DNA of 64,000 nt from Thermincola carboxydiphila. GTDB lineage: Bacteria; Bacillota; Thermincolia; Thermincolales; UBA2595. The position numbers and the translations under genes are program-made. Below the pieces are notes generated by a model, which was not told the DNA's origin, did no database searches, and saw only the letters and a list, made by a program, of their open reading frames with translations. The stretch's first letter is position 1. The number at the start of each line of letters is the position of its first letter. Positions 42,279-51,648 of the stretch are shown piece by piece. The stretch spans positions 267,541 through 331,540 of the forward strand of contig JAENZX010000001.1 of NCBI GenBank assembly GCA_016841045.1, written 5' to 3'.

Positions 42279-43067
42279 GTGAAAAGAACTTTATACATTA
42301 TAATAATAACTGCTTTTATACTGGGGCTAACGTTCTCAGGCGGGTGTTTCCTAAAAGAGGACACTGCGGTCACAAATTTACAGAAGCCAGTTACCTATAA
42401 AGTTGCTGTTTCGGGAACTTTCCCGCCTTTCGGTTTTGTCGGAAAAGACGGGAATCCCCAAGGTTTTGAAATAGATCTGATTAATGCTATTGCCAAAGAA
42501 GAAGGATTTAAAGTCAAATGTGAGGTTACGTCCTGGCAGGGTATAATGTCGGCTTTAAAATCAAAAAATGCAGACATTTTGCTGGAATCAATGACGATTA
42601 CAGATGAACGAAAAAAAGAAGTTGATTTTTCTGACCCTTATTTTGAGTCCACAAACTATATTATGGTCCCTAAAGATTCCCAAATTCAATCTCTTGAGGA
42701 TTTAAAAGGTAAAACGATTGCGTGTTCACTAGGCACAACCAGTGATGTTACCATTACAAAATTTTTAGGAAAAGATTATGAAGGTATTAAAAGATTTAAG
42801 AAAACGACTCTTGCATTCCTGGAACTCAGAAACCGCAAGGTCGATGCTGCTATAGGAGATTCCGGCATTGTTATGTACTATATCAAAAGCAATCCTGAAG
42901 CTAAATTAATAGTCCTTGAAGATATCAACTTCCCCAAAGAATATTATGGCATGGCGGTAAGAAAAGGGGATAGAGAAACACTGCAAAGAATTAACAGCGG
43001 GCTAAAAAAGATCAAAGAAAACGGTAAATACGAAGAAATCTTCCAGAAGTGGTTTAACAAGCAATGA
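42279..43067 (+). CDS. Amino-acid ABC transporter substrate-binding lipoprotein (first copy)
   Basis: 262 residues from a GTG at 42279 with AAGGAG upstream. A type II signal peptide ends in the lipobox FSGGC (Cys at about 24). SBP family 3 signatures include [46 protein letters not shown] and [16 protein letters not shown]. It binds a polar amino acid or derivative outside the membrane. The lipoprotein at 45205 is a close paralogue. Its stop overlaps the start of the ATPase gene by 4 bp. Confidence 0.92.
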   Translation: MKRTLYIIIITAFILGLTFSGGCFLKEDTAVTNLQKPVTYKVAVSGTFPPFGFVGKDGNPQGFEIDLINAIAKEEGFKVKCEVTSWQGIMSALKSKNADILLESMTITDERKKEVDFSDPYFESTNYIMVPKDSQIQSLEDLKGKTIACSLGTTSDVTITKFLGKDYEGIKRFKKTTLAFLELRNRKVDAAIGDSGIVMYYIKSNPEAKLIVLEDINFPKEYYGMAVRKGDRETLQRINSGLKKIKENGKYEEIFQKWFNKQ

Positions 43068-43786
43068 TTCGCATCATAAACCTGCATAAAAGTTTTGGAA
43101 ACTTAAAAGTTTTAAATGGCGTATCCTGCCACATTAAAGAAAAAGAAGTTGTCGTAATCATCGGTCCCTCCGGTTCCGGGAAAAGTACTTTACTGCGATG
43201 TATTAATAAGCTTGAAGACCCTACTTCGGGAGAAATAATCGTTGATGATATGTCACTACACAGTTCATCGGTTAATATTAACAAAATAAGAGCGGAGGTG
43301 GGGATGGTTTTTCAGCAGTTCAATCTTTTTCCCCATAAAACCGTTCTGGAAAACATCGCTCTGGCGCCAATCAAAGTTCGCAAAATGTTCACAGAAAAAG
43401 CTTATAGAACCGCAGTTCAATTATTGGAGAAAGTGGGACTTGAAGATAAAGCAAATGCCTATCCCTATCAGCTTTCAGGCGGTCAGCAGCAGAGAGTGGC
43501 AATCGCAAGGGCCTTGGCCATGCAGCCGAAAATTATGCTGTTTGACGAACCTACTTCCGCCCTGGACCCTGAAATGATTGGAGAGGTCCTGGCTGTTATA
43601 AGGCAGCTTGCCCAGGAAGGGATGACGATGGTTGTTGTCTCTCACGAAATGGGCTTTGTCAGAGAGGTAGGAGATAGGGTTGTTTTTTTGGAGAAGGGAG
43701 TTATCGTGGAAGAAGGGATGCCTGAAGAGCTGTTTGGCAATCCAAGACACGAACGTACCAAGCTATTTCTCAGTAAAATATTGTAA
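43064..43786 (+). CDS. Polar amino acid ABC transporter ATP-binding protein (GlnQ-like)
   Basis: 240 residues, ATG overlapping the previous stop (ATGA). Walker [10 protein letters not shown] at 33-41, Q-loop [16 protein letters not shown], signature LSGGQQQR and Walker [16 protein letters not shown]. Typical GlnQ/HisP length and sequence. The matching permease is 2.3 kb downstream. Confidence 0.94.
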   Translation: MIRIINLHKSFGNLKVLNGVSCHIKEKEVVVIIGPSGSGKSTLLRCINKLEDPTSGEIIVDDMSLHSSSVNINKIRAEVGMVFQQFNLFPHKTVLENIALAPIKVRKMFTEKAYRTAVQLLEKVGLEDKANAYPYQLSGGQQQRVAIARALAMQPKIMLFDEPTSALDPEMIGEVLAVIRQLAQEGMTMVVVSHEMGFVREVGDRVVFLEKGVIVEEGMPEELFGNPRHERTKLFLSKIL

Positions 43787-43823
43787 CTATGTTGATGTAA
43801 ACCCGTTATCGTTGGTGATTTAG

Positions 43824-45179
43824 ATGTTAAAAACCTTTAAAATTTATAAAAATAATATAAAAGGATTAGTTTGGGAAATCCCGCCAAATCTAAAAAGCCT
43901 TCTAAATTTGCAAGAGAAACAGCATGTAATACTAAGATTCGGGTCCTTATCAGTTCGGACAAAAGTTGTTACGAACCAATTGTCCTGTGGGTTCGGAGAA
44001 TGTATGAGTCTTTCAAAAGCTGCCTGTGAGTCACTGAAAATAACTGAAGGCTTGTCTCTGAACATTAAATCAGTTGGCCCTGGAGAATTTCGTCTTGGCC
44101 CCATAATAGGGATTCTGACTTTTCCCCATGTGATTGTTAAAAAAAGGCTAATAACGTACTTAAATTATGCAAAAAGAATGACCCGCACAGGGTTACTCTA
44201 TATTTTCAAACCTGAAGATATTAATTCTAAAACTAACACCATAATAGGTTATCGTTATAACGAAGCAGCCAACTCCTGGCAAAAAGGAGTCTTCCCCTAC
44301 CCAGATGCGGTTATAGACCGTATCTACCCGAATAACCCCGAATCCCACCATAAACTCGAAAAAGTAATTGGGCAGAATAGAATTTTTAATAAGAAAAACC
44401 TGATTAATAAAATGGAATTCTATAGAGCACTAACCAATGACTCATTTCTTAAGGAGTTCATTCCGGAAACAAGACTATTTCGACATATATCAGACCTGGA
44501 CTATTTCTTAAACAAGTACCCGGAAGTCTTCCTAAAGCCGATGGACGGAATGAAAGGAAAAGGTATTATCAGCGTTATTCCCCGAAATGGCCGTTTGCTG
44601 TGTCAATATATGGACAGTAAAATACCTGTATCAAAACAAGTAGACCAAACCAGTCAGTTGCCTGAAATAATGAGACGGGTCGGTGGGCACAGTCGTTCAT
44701 ACATAGTTCAGGCAGCAATCCAAAGAATGGAATACCGTAGACGCCCCTTCAACTTCAGAGTTCTGGTTACAAAAAATAGCAGCGGAAAATGGGCTGCTCC
44801 TGCTGTATTTGCAAAAGCTGCAATCCCGGGCGGCTTCCTCACAAACCGTTCTCTAGGCGCCGAATATATCCTTCTAAAAAATCTTTTCGACAACATCAAA
44901 GACCACCTGCCATACTCCAAAGATGATTTTTATGATTTAGTGACTGACCTGTCTCTAAAGGCCGCAACAGCGCTTGATAATGAGTTTGGGCCACTTGGGA
45001 AGCTTGGCATAGATATAATAGTGGATGCCTTGGGAAAACCTTGGCTAATTGAAGCTAACGGCAACCCCGGGCGTATATGTCCAAGGGTCCAGGATGAATT
45101 CCCTGAGTGGAAGAATCAGGTTTATGACCATCCCCTTGCTTATGCACGATACTTAGCAGGCTTCAACACCCCTATTTAG
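43824..45179 (+). CDS. YheC/YheD-type ATP-grasp protein (second copy)
   Basis: 451 residues. An extra N-terminal domain of ~100 residues (beta rich) precedes IIGILTFPHVIVKKRL and the ATP-grasp core with VFLKPMDGMKGKGIISV (about 236-252), IVQAAIQRMEYRRRPFNFRV and LGIDIIVDALGKPWLIEANGNPG (about 395-420). This fuller architecture is the classic YheC/YheD form. The ribosome site is weak (GGTGATTT). It is placed between the ATPase and the second lipoprotein gene, so it is part of the transporter cluster. Confidence 0.88.
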   Translation: MLKTFKIYKNNIKGLVWEIPPNLKSLLNLQEKQHVILRFGSLSVRTKVVTNQLSCGFGECMSLSKAACESLKITEGLSLNIKSVGPGEFRLGPIIGILTFPHVIVKKRLITYLNYAKRMTRTGLLYIFKPEDINSKTNTIIGYRYNEAANSWQKGVFPYPDAVIDRIYPNNPESHHKLEKVIGQNRIFNKKNLINKMEFYRALTNDSFLKEFIPETRLFRHISDLDYFLNKYPEVFLKPMDGMKGKGIISVIPRNGRLLCQYMDSKIPVSKQVDQTSQLPEIMRRVGGHSRSYIVQAAIQRMEYRRRPFNFRVLVTKNSSGKWAAPAVFAKAAIPGGFLTNRSLGAEYILLKNLFDNIKDHLPYSKDDFYDLVTDLSLKAATALDNEFGPLGKLGIDIIVDALGKPWLIEANGNPGRICPRVQDEFPEWKNQVYDHPLAYARYLAGFNTPI

Positions 45180-45204
45180 TAATAATAAGAAAGGGAGAAT
45201 TCAA

Positions 45205-45984
45205 TTGAAAAAGAGTTTAGCTATTTTATTCATGACCACTTTGTTACTAGGGCTAATTTTCTCTGGCGGATGTTTCCAAAAAGCAACTTCAGTTAATCCG
45301 GAAGAAAAAGTATATAAAGTTGCTGTCACCGGTGGTACCGCTTCTTTTAATTCTCTTAATAAGGACGGTAATCTCGAGGGGTTTGAATCAGACCTGATGA
45401 ATGCAATTGCCAAAGAAGAAGGTTTTAAAGTTAAATACGAGATAACAGCCAGACCAGCCAGAATACCGTCTTTAAAGACAAAACAGGCAGACATCATCCT
45501 CGCCGTAATGACAATTACTGATGAACGGAAAAAGGAAGTTGATTTTTCCGACCCCTATTTTGAGGCCACAATCTATATAATGGTTCCTCATGATTCACCA
45601 ATAAAATCACTGGAGGACTTAAAGGGTAAAACTGTTGCCTGTGCAATGGCGACAACAGGTGACATTGCTGTTTCAAAGTTTTTAGGTAAAAATTATGAAG
45701 GTATTAAAAGATTCAAAGATACATCTGTAGGGTTTCTCGAACTGACAAATGGTAAAGTCGATGCTGCAGTCGGAGATTGTGCCATTGTTACGCAGTATGT
45801 CAAAAATAACCCCGGAGCTAAGTTAAGAATAGTCAAGGACAATTGGTTCCCCAAAGAATATTACGGCATGGCGGTAAGAAAGGGAGATATAGAAACACTG
45901 CAAAAAATGAATAGCGGGCTCAAAAAAATAAAAGATAACGGCAAGTACGAAAAAATTTACCAAAAGTGGTTTATGGATCTTTAA
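45205..45984 (+). CDS. Amino-acid ABC transporter substrate-binding lipoprotein (second copy)
   Basis: 259 residues from a TTG at 45205 (AAAGGGAGAA upstream). Lipobox IFSGGC near residue 24, then SBP family 3 blocks [40 protein letters not shown] and LKGKTVACAMATTGDI. It is more than half identical to the first copy but differs around the ligand pocket (AVMT for ESMT, CAMATTGD for CSLGTTSD), so the two may bind related ligands. Followed by a terminator at 46003. Confidence 0.92.
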   Translation: MKKSLAILFMTTLLLGLIFSGGCFQKATSVNPEEKVYKVAVTGGTASFNSLNKDGNLEGFESDLMNAIAKEEGFKVKYEITARPARIPSLKTKQADIILAVMTITDERKKEVDFSDPYFEATIYIMVPHDSPIKSLEDLKGKTVACAMATTGDIAVSKFLGKNYEGIKRFKDTSVGFLELTNGKVDAAVGDCAIVTQYVKNNPGAKLRIVKDNWFPKEYYGMAVRKGDIETLQKMNSGLKKIKDNGKYEKIYQKWFMDL

Positions 45985-46002
45985 GTACCATTTCTTTTAT
46001 TC

Positions 46003-46034
46003 AGCGTAATGTTTCCAATACATTACGCTTTTTT
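46003..46034 (+). terminator. Intrinsic terminator after the second lipoprotein gene
   Basis: AGCGTAATG (46003-46011) pairs with CATTACGCT (46021-46029) and is followed by a T6 run. It lies within the cluster, before the permease gene, so it probably lowers permease expression relative to the binding proteins. Confidence 0.85.
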
Positions 46035-46060
46035 CATAACTGTGAGAACGAGGTATGTTT

Positions 46061-46744
46061 ATGATAATTACATTAGGCTCGATAAGGTATGACATTTTGA
46101 TAGACTATTACCCTTTGTTGCTGAAGGGAGCTATTACAACCATAAAGTTTTCTTTGATTTCGGTAGTGATAGGAACAATCCTGGGACTTTTTTTATGTTT
46201 TTTATACCTATCTAATTTAAAACTGCCGAAGTTTATTTATACTGTTTATATTACCGTTTTTAGGGGGACCCCCTCACTGGTTCAAATCCTTATATTCCAT
46301 TTTGCAGTTCTTCCTTCCATAGGTGTATTCCCGGCAGCCGTCTCAGGAATTGTGGCACTAAGTTTTAACAGTGGAGCATATATCTCAGAAATCTTCAGAG
46401 CCGGTATCATGTCTGTTGAACGCGGGCAAATGGAGGCCGCACGTTCCCTCGGTATGACCTATAACCAGGCCATGCGTTATGTTATTCTTCCACAGGCTTT
46501 TAAAAGGGTTATCCCTCCTTTGGGCAATGTGTTCATTTCCATGCTTAAAAACTCTTCTCTGGTTTCAATCATTTCAATACAGGATCTGACATATACCGGC
46601 TCTCTGATTAGTGAAAGTACTTTAAGAGTATGGGAAGCCTGGCTGGCAGTTGCATTACTGTATCTAATCATGACTCTATTTCTCTCATGGGGGCTGCGAC
46701 GACTGGAGAGTAGTATGACAAAAAGCGAAAAAGGGGAGAAATAA
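46061..46744 (+). CDS. Polar amino acid ABC transporter permease
   Basis: 227 residues from ATG 46061 (GAGGT 6 nt upstream; ATG 46055 overlaps that site). About five membrane segments and the EAA loop GQMEAARSLGMTYNQAMRYV that contacts the ATPase. HisM/GlnP family. As the only permease, it presumably forms a homodimer used by both lipoproteins and the GlnQ-like ATPase. Confidence 0.92.
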   Translation: MIITLGSIRYDILIDYYPLLLKGAITTIKFSLISVVIGTILGLFLCFLYLSNLKLPKFIYTVYITVFRGTPSLVQILIFHFAVLPSIGVFPAAVSGIVALSFNSGAYISEIFRAGIMSVERGQMEAARSLGMTYNQAMRYVILPQAFKRVIPPLGNVFISMLKNSSLVSIISIQDLTYTGSLISESTLRVWEAWLAVALLYLIMTLFLSWGLRRLESSMTKSEKGEK

Positions 46745-46783
46745 CTTTATTTACGACATATGCTAATTTATAGATTTTTTATA

Positions 46784-46812
46784 TTGACATTTCCAATTTT
46801 AAACACTATTAT
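46784..46812 (+). promoter_or_regulatory. Strong promoter of the TetR gene
   Basis: Consensus TTGACA at 46784-46789 and TATTAT at 46807-46812, 17 bp apart. Confidence 0.72.
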
Positions 46813-46816
46813 AATA

Positions 46817-46850
46817 TTAAACGGTGTTAAATTTGTTGAACACAGTTTAA
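46817..46850. promoter_or_regulatory. Operator-like inverted repeat before the TetR gene
   Basis: TTAAACGGTGTT (46817-46828) and AACACAGTTTAA (46839-46850) are inverted copies with one mismatch, placed over the transcription start and just before the AGGAGG. Suits autorepression by the TetR protein. Confidence 0.7.
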
Positions 46851-46863
46851 GGAGGTGGTTTTA

Positions 46864-47490
46864 ATGGGACCAAAAGAACGAAAAGAACGTGAGCGAAAAG
46901 AAAGACAGGAACTTATTTTAAGTGCAGCAGCTGAAATTATGAAAGAGGAAGGCATAGATAATATTTCTGTCAGAAAAATAGCAAGCAGAATAGAATATTC
47001 ACCGGCAATTATCTATCATTATTTTAAGGATAAAGACGAAATAATAAGTCACCTGATGAAAAAAGGCTATCAAAAAATATTAGATGGGTTATCCTCCGCA
47101 TTGGACCCAAAAGATAAACCGGAAGAAAAACTCAAAAAACTGACGCAAAGATACATAGAGGTATCTCTGCAAATGTCAGATGAATACAGAACTGTACAGC
47201 TTAACAGCTCACCTGAGGTTATTGAACATACCGCTTCACTTTTTAAAGGAGCTTCTGTAAAAAAACCTGCCCTGAAGGTACTTGCCCAATGCCTCAGGGA
47301 GCTATACAAAGACAATGATATAGATGACAGCTCTATCGAACTTACTGCCCAAATTATAGCAGCAAGCACTTTTGGCCTTATTATAAGACTTATTATGGAA
47401 AAGGACCTCGTGACGGAAGAGCAAAAGAGTAATCTTATTGAACACTTCATAAAAGTTACAGTGAACGGAGTAGTACCGGGTAATTTGTAG
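46864..47490 (+). CDS. TetR-family transcriptional regulator
   Basis: 208 residues from ATG 46864 with AAGGAGG 8 nt upstream. An unusually charged N-terminus (KERKERERKERQ) precedes the helix-turn-helix (about 18-60: AAEIMKEEGIDNISVRKIAS, IIYHYFKDKDEII). The C-terminal domain includes a TetR_C-type dimerisation region. It probably controls itself and the two membrane protein genes behind it, which follow in the same direction. Confidence 0.9.
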   Translation: MGPKERKERERKERQELILSAAAEIMKEEGIDNISVRKIASRIEYSPAIIYHYFKDKDEIISHLMKKGYQKILDGLSSALDPKDKPEEKLKKLTQRYIEVSLQMSDEYRTVQLNSSPEVIEHTASLFKGASVKKPALKVLAQCLRELYKDNDIDDSSIELTAQIIAASTFGLIIRLIMEKDLVTEEQKSNLIEHFIKVTVNGVVPGNL

Positions 47491-47538
47491 TATTGGGTAA
47501 TTCACTATATCTTTTTAAGGAAAGGGGATATCTTTGGT

Positions 47539-48369
47539 ATGAATATAGGAAGAAGCCGGCTAGCGGCAGCTATGGCTTTTGCGCTATCATGCCTGGCATT
47601 ATATGCAGCACTGGAAGGACTGCTGGACAAGAACCTCTACCAAGAAGTGGTGTCAGTGGGCACAATCACAAAATCACTGATGATAGGCTCACTTGCCCAG
47701 GATATCATATCTGTTCCACTAAGTGTTATTCTAGCCTTGCTTTCATTGTTATTTATAAAACAGCCGGGATTTAAGAAACTGATAACCATTCTGGGTCTGA
47801 CCGGATATTTCTTCTACGGTTACGGACTCTACGTCATTCAGGGGCAATATACTTCCATTTTTCTTGTTTACCTGGCTATTTTCAGCCTTTCAATATACAG
47901 CATAATTCTAGGTCTTCTGAGCTTTGAAACCTCTGCATTGAAAGCATACCATCTCCCTTCATTATTGCGGTGGTCTATAATAATTTTCTTTTGTCTAGTC
48001 TTATCAATTCTCATCCCTGGATGGCTTCTTAGGATTTCTCCGGACATTGCAAAACATATTCCCTTAGGTGCATATGCTGTTTTTATTCTCGATTTATGTG
48101 TGGTTTTTCCCGCAATTGGCGTGACTGCAGGACAACTTATACAGCGTAAGGCCTTTAGCGTTGTACTGGCCGGGGTTGTTCTTTTTAAATTATTTACTGT
48201 CTGCCTGTCCTGGGGATTCAGCGAATGGTTCCTGCAGTTTTACGGCTTTGGAATTAATTATAGCTTGCTGGCTATTTCAGGCACGCTGACTATAGTAAGT
48301 TTATTGCTGATTGTTTTATTTCTACTTAATTTAAGAACTGAGCTGAATCCAGTTACATCTCAAAATTAA
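47539..48369 (+). CDS. Polytopic membrane protein of unknown function
   Basis: 276 residues with about eight membrane segments and short loops; no recognised motif. GGAAAGGGG lies 13 nt before the ATG. It is 48 bp after the TetR gene and 13 bp before a DUF6544-like gene, so the three form an operon. No transport motif can be named. Confidence 0.75.
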   Translation: MNIGRSRLAAAMAFALSCLALYAALEGLLDKNLYQEVVSVGTITKSLMIGSLAQDIISVPLSVILALLSLLFIKQPGFKKLITILGLTGYFFYGYGLYVIQGQYTSIFLVYLAIFSLSIYSIILGLLSFETSALKAYHLPSLLRWSIIIFFCLVLSILIPGWLLRISPDIAKHIPLGAYAVFILDLCVVFPAIGVTAGQLIQRKAFSVVLAGVVLFKLFTVCLSWGFSEWFLQFYGFGINYSLLAISGTLTIVSLLLIVLFLLNLRTELNPVTSQN

Positions 48370-48382
48370 AGGGGTTGAGAAA

Positions 48383-49237
48383 ATGCCTAAAATTATAAGT
48401 GTCTCCCTTATTATTCTTGGTTCTGCAGTAATACTTCTGAGCGCGGCGTCATTTATTGCAGACTTCCTGTTCACCCGTAGTGCAAAAAAAGAGGTCAGGG
48501 AGCTTTTTAAAAATGTTGATAACAAGACTGAAATTGTGCAAAAAAATGACCTTGACGGATTGCCCCGCTCTGTTCAGAAATGGCTTGAGCACTCTCAAGT
48601 GATTGGAAAAGAGAAAATCAAAACAGTCCGCCTGAAACAAAAAGGGATGATGCGAACTACAGAAGACGGAAAGTGGATGCCTGCCGAAGCGGTGCAGTAT
48701 TTTAATGTGGACGAGCCGGGTTTTATCTGGATAGCCAAAATCAAAATGGCGCCTTTTATGTACATTGCAGGAAGGGATAAGTATTTTGAAGGCACAGGTC
48801 ATATGCTTATCAAGCTTATTTCATTAATTCCACTGGCCGATTCCCGGGGAAAGGAAATAGACCAGGGTACACTCTTAAGGTACATGGCCGAAATGCAATG
48901 GTTTCCTACAGCAGCCTTAAGCAGCTACATAAAATGGGAAGAAATTGATGCAAACCAAGCCAAAGCAACTATGAGCTATGGAGGAGTTACTGCTTCGGGG
49001 ATTTTTGAGTTTGATGAAAACGGTAAACTTGTAAGCTTTATAGCCAATAGATACAGGGAAATTAACGGCAGGTATGAACTTCAGGACTGGGGAGGCATCA
49101 CCAAAGGATATAGAGAGTTTAACGGTATAAATATCCCTAACAAAACTGATATCATCTGGAGGCCCGAAACAGGCGATTTTAACTGGTATAAATGTGAAAT
49201 TACAGATATTGAATATAACAAACCAATTCTATATTAA
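48383..49237 (+). CDS. DUF6544-like membrane-anchored protein
   Basis: 284 residues: one N-terminal membrane helix (about 5-25), then a soluble domain with LPRSVQKWLEHS, VRLKQKGMMRTTEDGKWMP and AEAVQYFNVDEPGFIW. This LPxxVxxWLxxS...W(M)PAxA pattern is what I associate with DUF6544. The soluble part may sit outside the membrane and bind lipid or a hydrophobic ligand, but that is speculative. AAAGGGG precedes the ATG. Confidence 0.72.
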   Translation: MPKIISVSLIILGSAVILLSAASFIADFLFTRSAKKEVRELFKNVDNKTEIVQKNDLDGLPRSVQKWLEHSQVIGKEKIKTVRLKQKGMMRTTEDGKWMPAEAVQYFNVDEPGFIWIAKIKMAPFMYIAGRDKYFEGTGHMLIKLISLIPLADSRGKEIDQGTLLRYMAEMQWFPTAALSSYIKWEEIDANQAKATMSYGGVTASGIFEFDENGKLVSFIANRYREINGRYELQDWGGITKGYREFNGINIPNKTDIIWRPETGDFNWYKCEITDIEYNKPILY

Positions 49238-49313
49238 TATACCAACTTTAGCGAACTCATAGTTTTCCAGCTTTACACCATCTACAAAGCCCAGCACATT
49301 TGCGTATCATTGA

Positions 49314-49350
49314 ACAAACGAGCTGTCAATAGAGCAGCTCGTTTGTGTTT
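49314..49350 (+). terminator. Intrinsic terminator of the TetR operon
   Basis: A perfect 12-bp stem ACAAACGAGCTG (49314-49325)/CAGCTCGTTTGT (49335-49346) ending in GTTT. Confidence 0.8.
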
Positions 49351-49418
49351 CTGCATGATTTTTGTCGAAACATGTCATATCTAGCAGGCATTAAGGCATT
49401 TTAACAGAATTAAAATTC

Positions 49419-50531
49419 CTACTTAGTTTTCCCAAACCTATGTACATTAGTCTGTACTTTTACAGTTACAGGCACGTTAGGATAAACTTTTGGCCAATCC
49501 AGTTTTCTATACAGCTGTGGATCGTTAATTTCTAAAGCTTTACCAAAACCGAGATAGTCAGTTCTTAACTCCTTTTGGGATTTGTAAACCGCGTTTGTAA
49601 CCTGGTCGATTACAATTGCAGAAAGTATTTTTTCTAACCTTTCCAGATTCTTGTGTTGTGAGAGGTCCTGTCCAAAATGCCCTTCTTCTATATTCCCTGA
49701 AGCATTTACCTTTATTAAAAAGCTTAAGCTGCCCGCGTTTGTTATGGGTATTATTTTGGTTGATCTTTTGGCAATAGAATATGTATACAGAGCGCCTCCA
49801 ACTTTAGCGCTAACTTTAGGCTTTGGGCTCTCAAGAAACCAATTTGCAGCTTTGCCCTCATTTTCATCAAGCCAGCCAATAATACGCCAGTCTTTTATAA
49901 CCGCCCCGCCTTCATATTCAATAAAGGGCTTTTTGTTCTTATTATTTATGATAAGCCTTGAGGCAAGTACCGTACCATTGTTTTTTAATAATCCTTTTCG
50001 GACGTCTTGAAAACCAACAGTCCTTACTAAAGCATTATCTCGCCCTATCATAGCCATACCAACCAGTTCTGATGCAAGAGAGCGATTTAAAATTGGTGAA
50101 ACCTCAAGTACATCTATAGCCTCTCCCCCATGAACAAACATGAGTCTTGTTCTCAGTGCAATCTCAGGATTTCTGCTAAACAAATCTATAATTCCCCGAA
50201 AATTTTTCCTGGATAGTTTTTCGCCAATAACAATGACCTGTAAATGCCCAAACCGTACCTTACGGGATAACCTTGTCCCCAACTTTTCAACTGCCCTGGT
50301 TAGACTTTCAACCTCTACTGTCTCACTAATGGCATAGTTCTGGTCGGACCGGTTTCTTATTTTCGAAGGTCTTGGTATAACAAAAGTTACTTTTATCATG
50401 CCTGGGTTTTTAGAAATATCCAGACCAATAGCTGTAATAAAGGCTGTATTGGCAACATCCTGCACATCCCAACAGCTCACCTGGGTAAATAGGAGACATA
50501 TTACCAAGACAATACCTGTGAATCTATTCAT
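49419..50531 (-). CDS. gerC: Spore germination lipoprotein GerC
   Basis: 370 residues. Signal peptide with lipobox TQVSC (Cys at about 20) followed by WDVQDVANTAFITAIGLD, the standard GerC opening. The rest follows the Ger(x)C domain pattern, including FGHLQVIVIGEKLS and the C-terminal NDPQLYRKLDWPKVYPNVPV. It is part of the inner-membrane germinant receptor with GerA and GerB. Third gene of the operon, 4 bp after gerB. Confidence 0.92.
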   Translation of the reverse strand: MNRFTGIVLVICLLFTQVSCWDVQDVANTAFITAIGLDISKNPGMIKVTFVIPRPSKIRNRSDQNYAISETVEVESLTRAVEKLGTRLSRKVRFGHLQVIVIGEKLSRKNFRGIIDLFSRNPEIALRTRLMFVHGGEAIDVLEVSPILNRSLASELVGMAMIGRDNALVRTVGFQDVRKGLLKNNGTVLASRLIINNKNKKPFIEYEGGAVIKDWRIIGWLDENEGKAANWFLESPKPKVSAKVGGALYTYSIAKRSTKIIPITNAGSLSFLIKVNASGNIEEGHFGQDLSQHKNLERLEKILSAIVIDQVTNAVYKSQKELRTDYLGFGKALEINDPQLYRKLDWPKVYPNVPVTVKVQTNVHRFGKTK

Positions 50532-50535
50532 TAGT

Positions 50536-51636
50536 TCAACCTCTCTTCGAACGGATAGTTGCTGCTACAAGTGTAAGTATAGGAATTGCATAGACAAAAA
50601 GCAGAGTGGCATAAATAAAAGAATTTCTCACTTCTTGCTCAACGGCAGTATTTGGAAAAAGGTATGACGCCGCTATAGTCAAAGCACTCACCAAAAAGCA
50701 AACTAATCTCTTTCTTTTTAGGTTGAATATCTGCATGATACCGTAGGACGAAAGATATACCATTAAGCAGATTGTAGTAAAAACACCAAAGATCCACGGA
50801 AAAGTGAGGAATAATTCAAATCTTTGTACAGGGAAACCAGGAAGTTCAATTACGGTAATAGAATCAACCCCCGGGTATATCGATAGATTTACGCTTTCAA
50901 CGCCAAGCAAACCAACAGCTGCGGTTAATTGGAACATTACAGTAGTCAATAGCACGCCAATGGACAGCAGAACCGGTTTTACTGACCTGGTTACATCGTT
51001 TAAAAAGGGACCTAAAAACAAAATTAGCTCTAATCCCTGCAGTGCTCCTACAATATTAAACGACCCCTTAAGCACCGGCGTAATCCCATTACTGAGTATT
51101 GGTAAGAAGCTGGTTATTTCAATTTTAGCTATACTTAATGCAAATATAATTGTTAAGGGAATTATTATGAATGGAAATGAAATCTGAAAAAATCGTATTA
51201 GGGCCGTTAATCCATATAGAGCCGACAAAGCGGCAGCTATACCAAAAAAAGCCAGGGGCACTATTGAAGGAGTCTCCCTGAGAAAAAATAGTTTGTTAGC
51301 CTCATTAACGTCTTCCCATAGCAGCACTAAATATGTAAACCAGTAAATCAAATAAGCGATTGCGATGACGAAGGCAATATATTTCCCCCAAACCCTTCTA
51401 TTATATTGAAAAAAATTCTCATTAGGAAAGCGTGCTGCCAGCTTGACCAAAAGATAAGCCAGAAAAATCGCAATAACCCCACCTAACACCACACAAATCC
51501 ATGCATCAGATCCGGCAGTTTTGACTACTCCTTTGGACATAGTGAATAGTTCAAATTCAACGATTCCAACGAAAAGTGCTACTGTCATGACCCTGGGGTC
51601 TAGTTTATCAGGAATTGTATTCTTAAAATTGTGCAC
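50536..51636 (-). CDS. gerB: Spore germination permease-like protein GerB
   Basis: 366 residues with about ten membrane segments, APC-superfamily fold (GerAB/Spore_permease). Features: LDPRVMTVALFVGIVEFELF at the start and the FPNENFFQYNRRVWGKYI loop. It holds the germinant-binding pocket in characterised receptors. 12 bp after gerA and 4 bp before gerC. Confidence 0.93.
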   Translation of the reverse strand: MHNFKNTIPDKLDPRVMTVALFVGIVEFELFTMSKGVVKTAGSDAWICVVLGGVIAIFLAYLLVKLAARFPNENFFQYNRRVWGKYIAFVIAIAYLIYWFTYLVLLWEDVNEANKLFFLRETPSIVPLAFFGIAAALSALYGLTALIRFFQISFPFIIIPLTIIFALSIAKIEITSFLPILSNGITPVLKGSFNIVGALQGLELILFLGPFLNDVTRSVKPVLLSIGVLLTTVMFQLTAAVGLLGVESVNLSIYPGVDSITVIELPGFPVQRFELFLTFPWIFGVFTTICLMVYLSSYGIMQIFNLKRKRLVCFLVSALTIAASYLFPNTAVEQEVRNSFIYATLLFVYAIPILTLVAATIRSKRG

Positions 51637-51648
51637 TGTTCATCACCT

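Noticed and set aside
46285-46300. A tRNA-like GGTTCAAATCC T-loop motif
   Set aside because: It is inside the permease gene and no acceptor or anticodon arms surround it.
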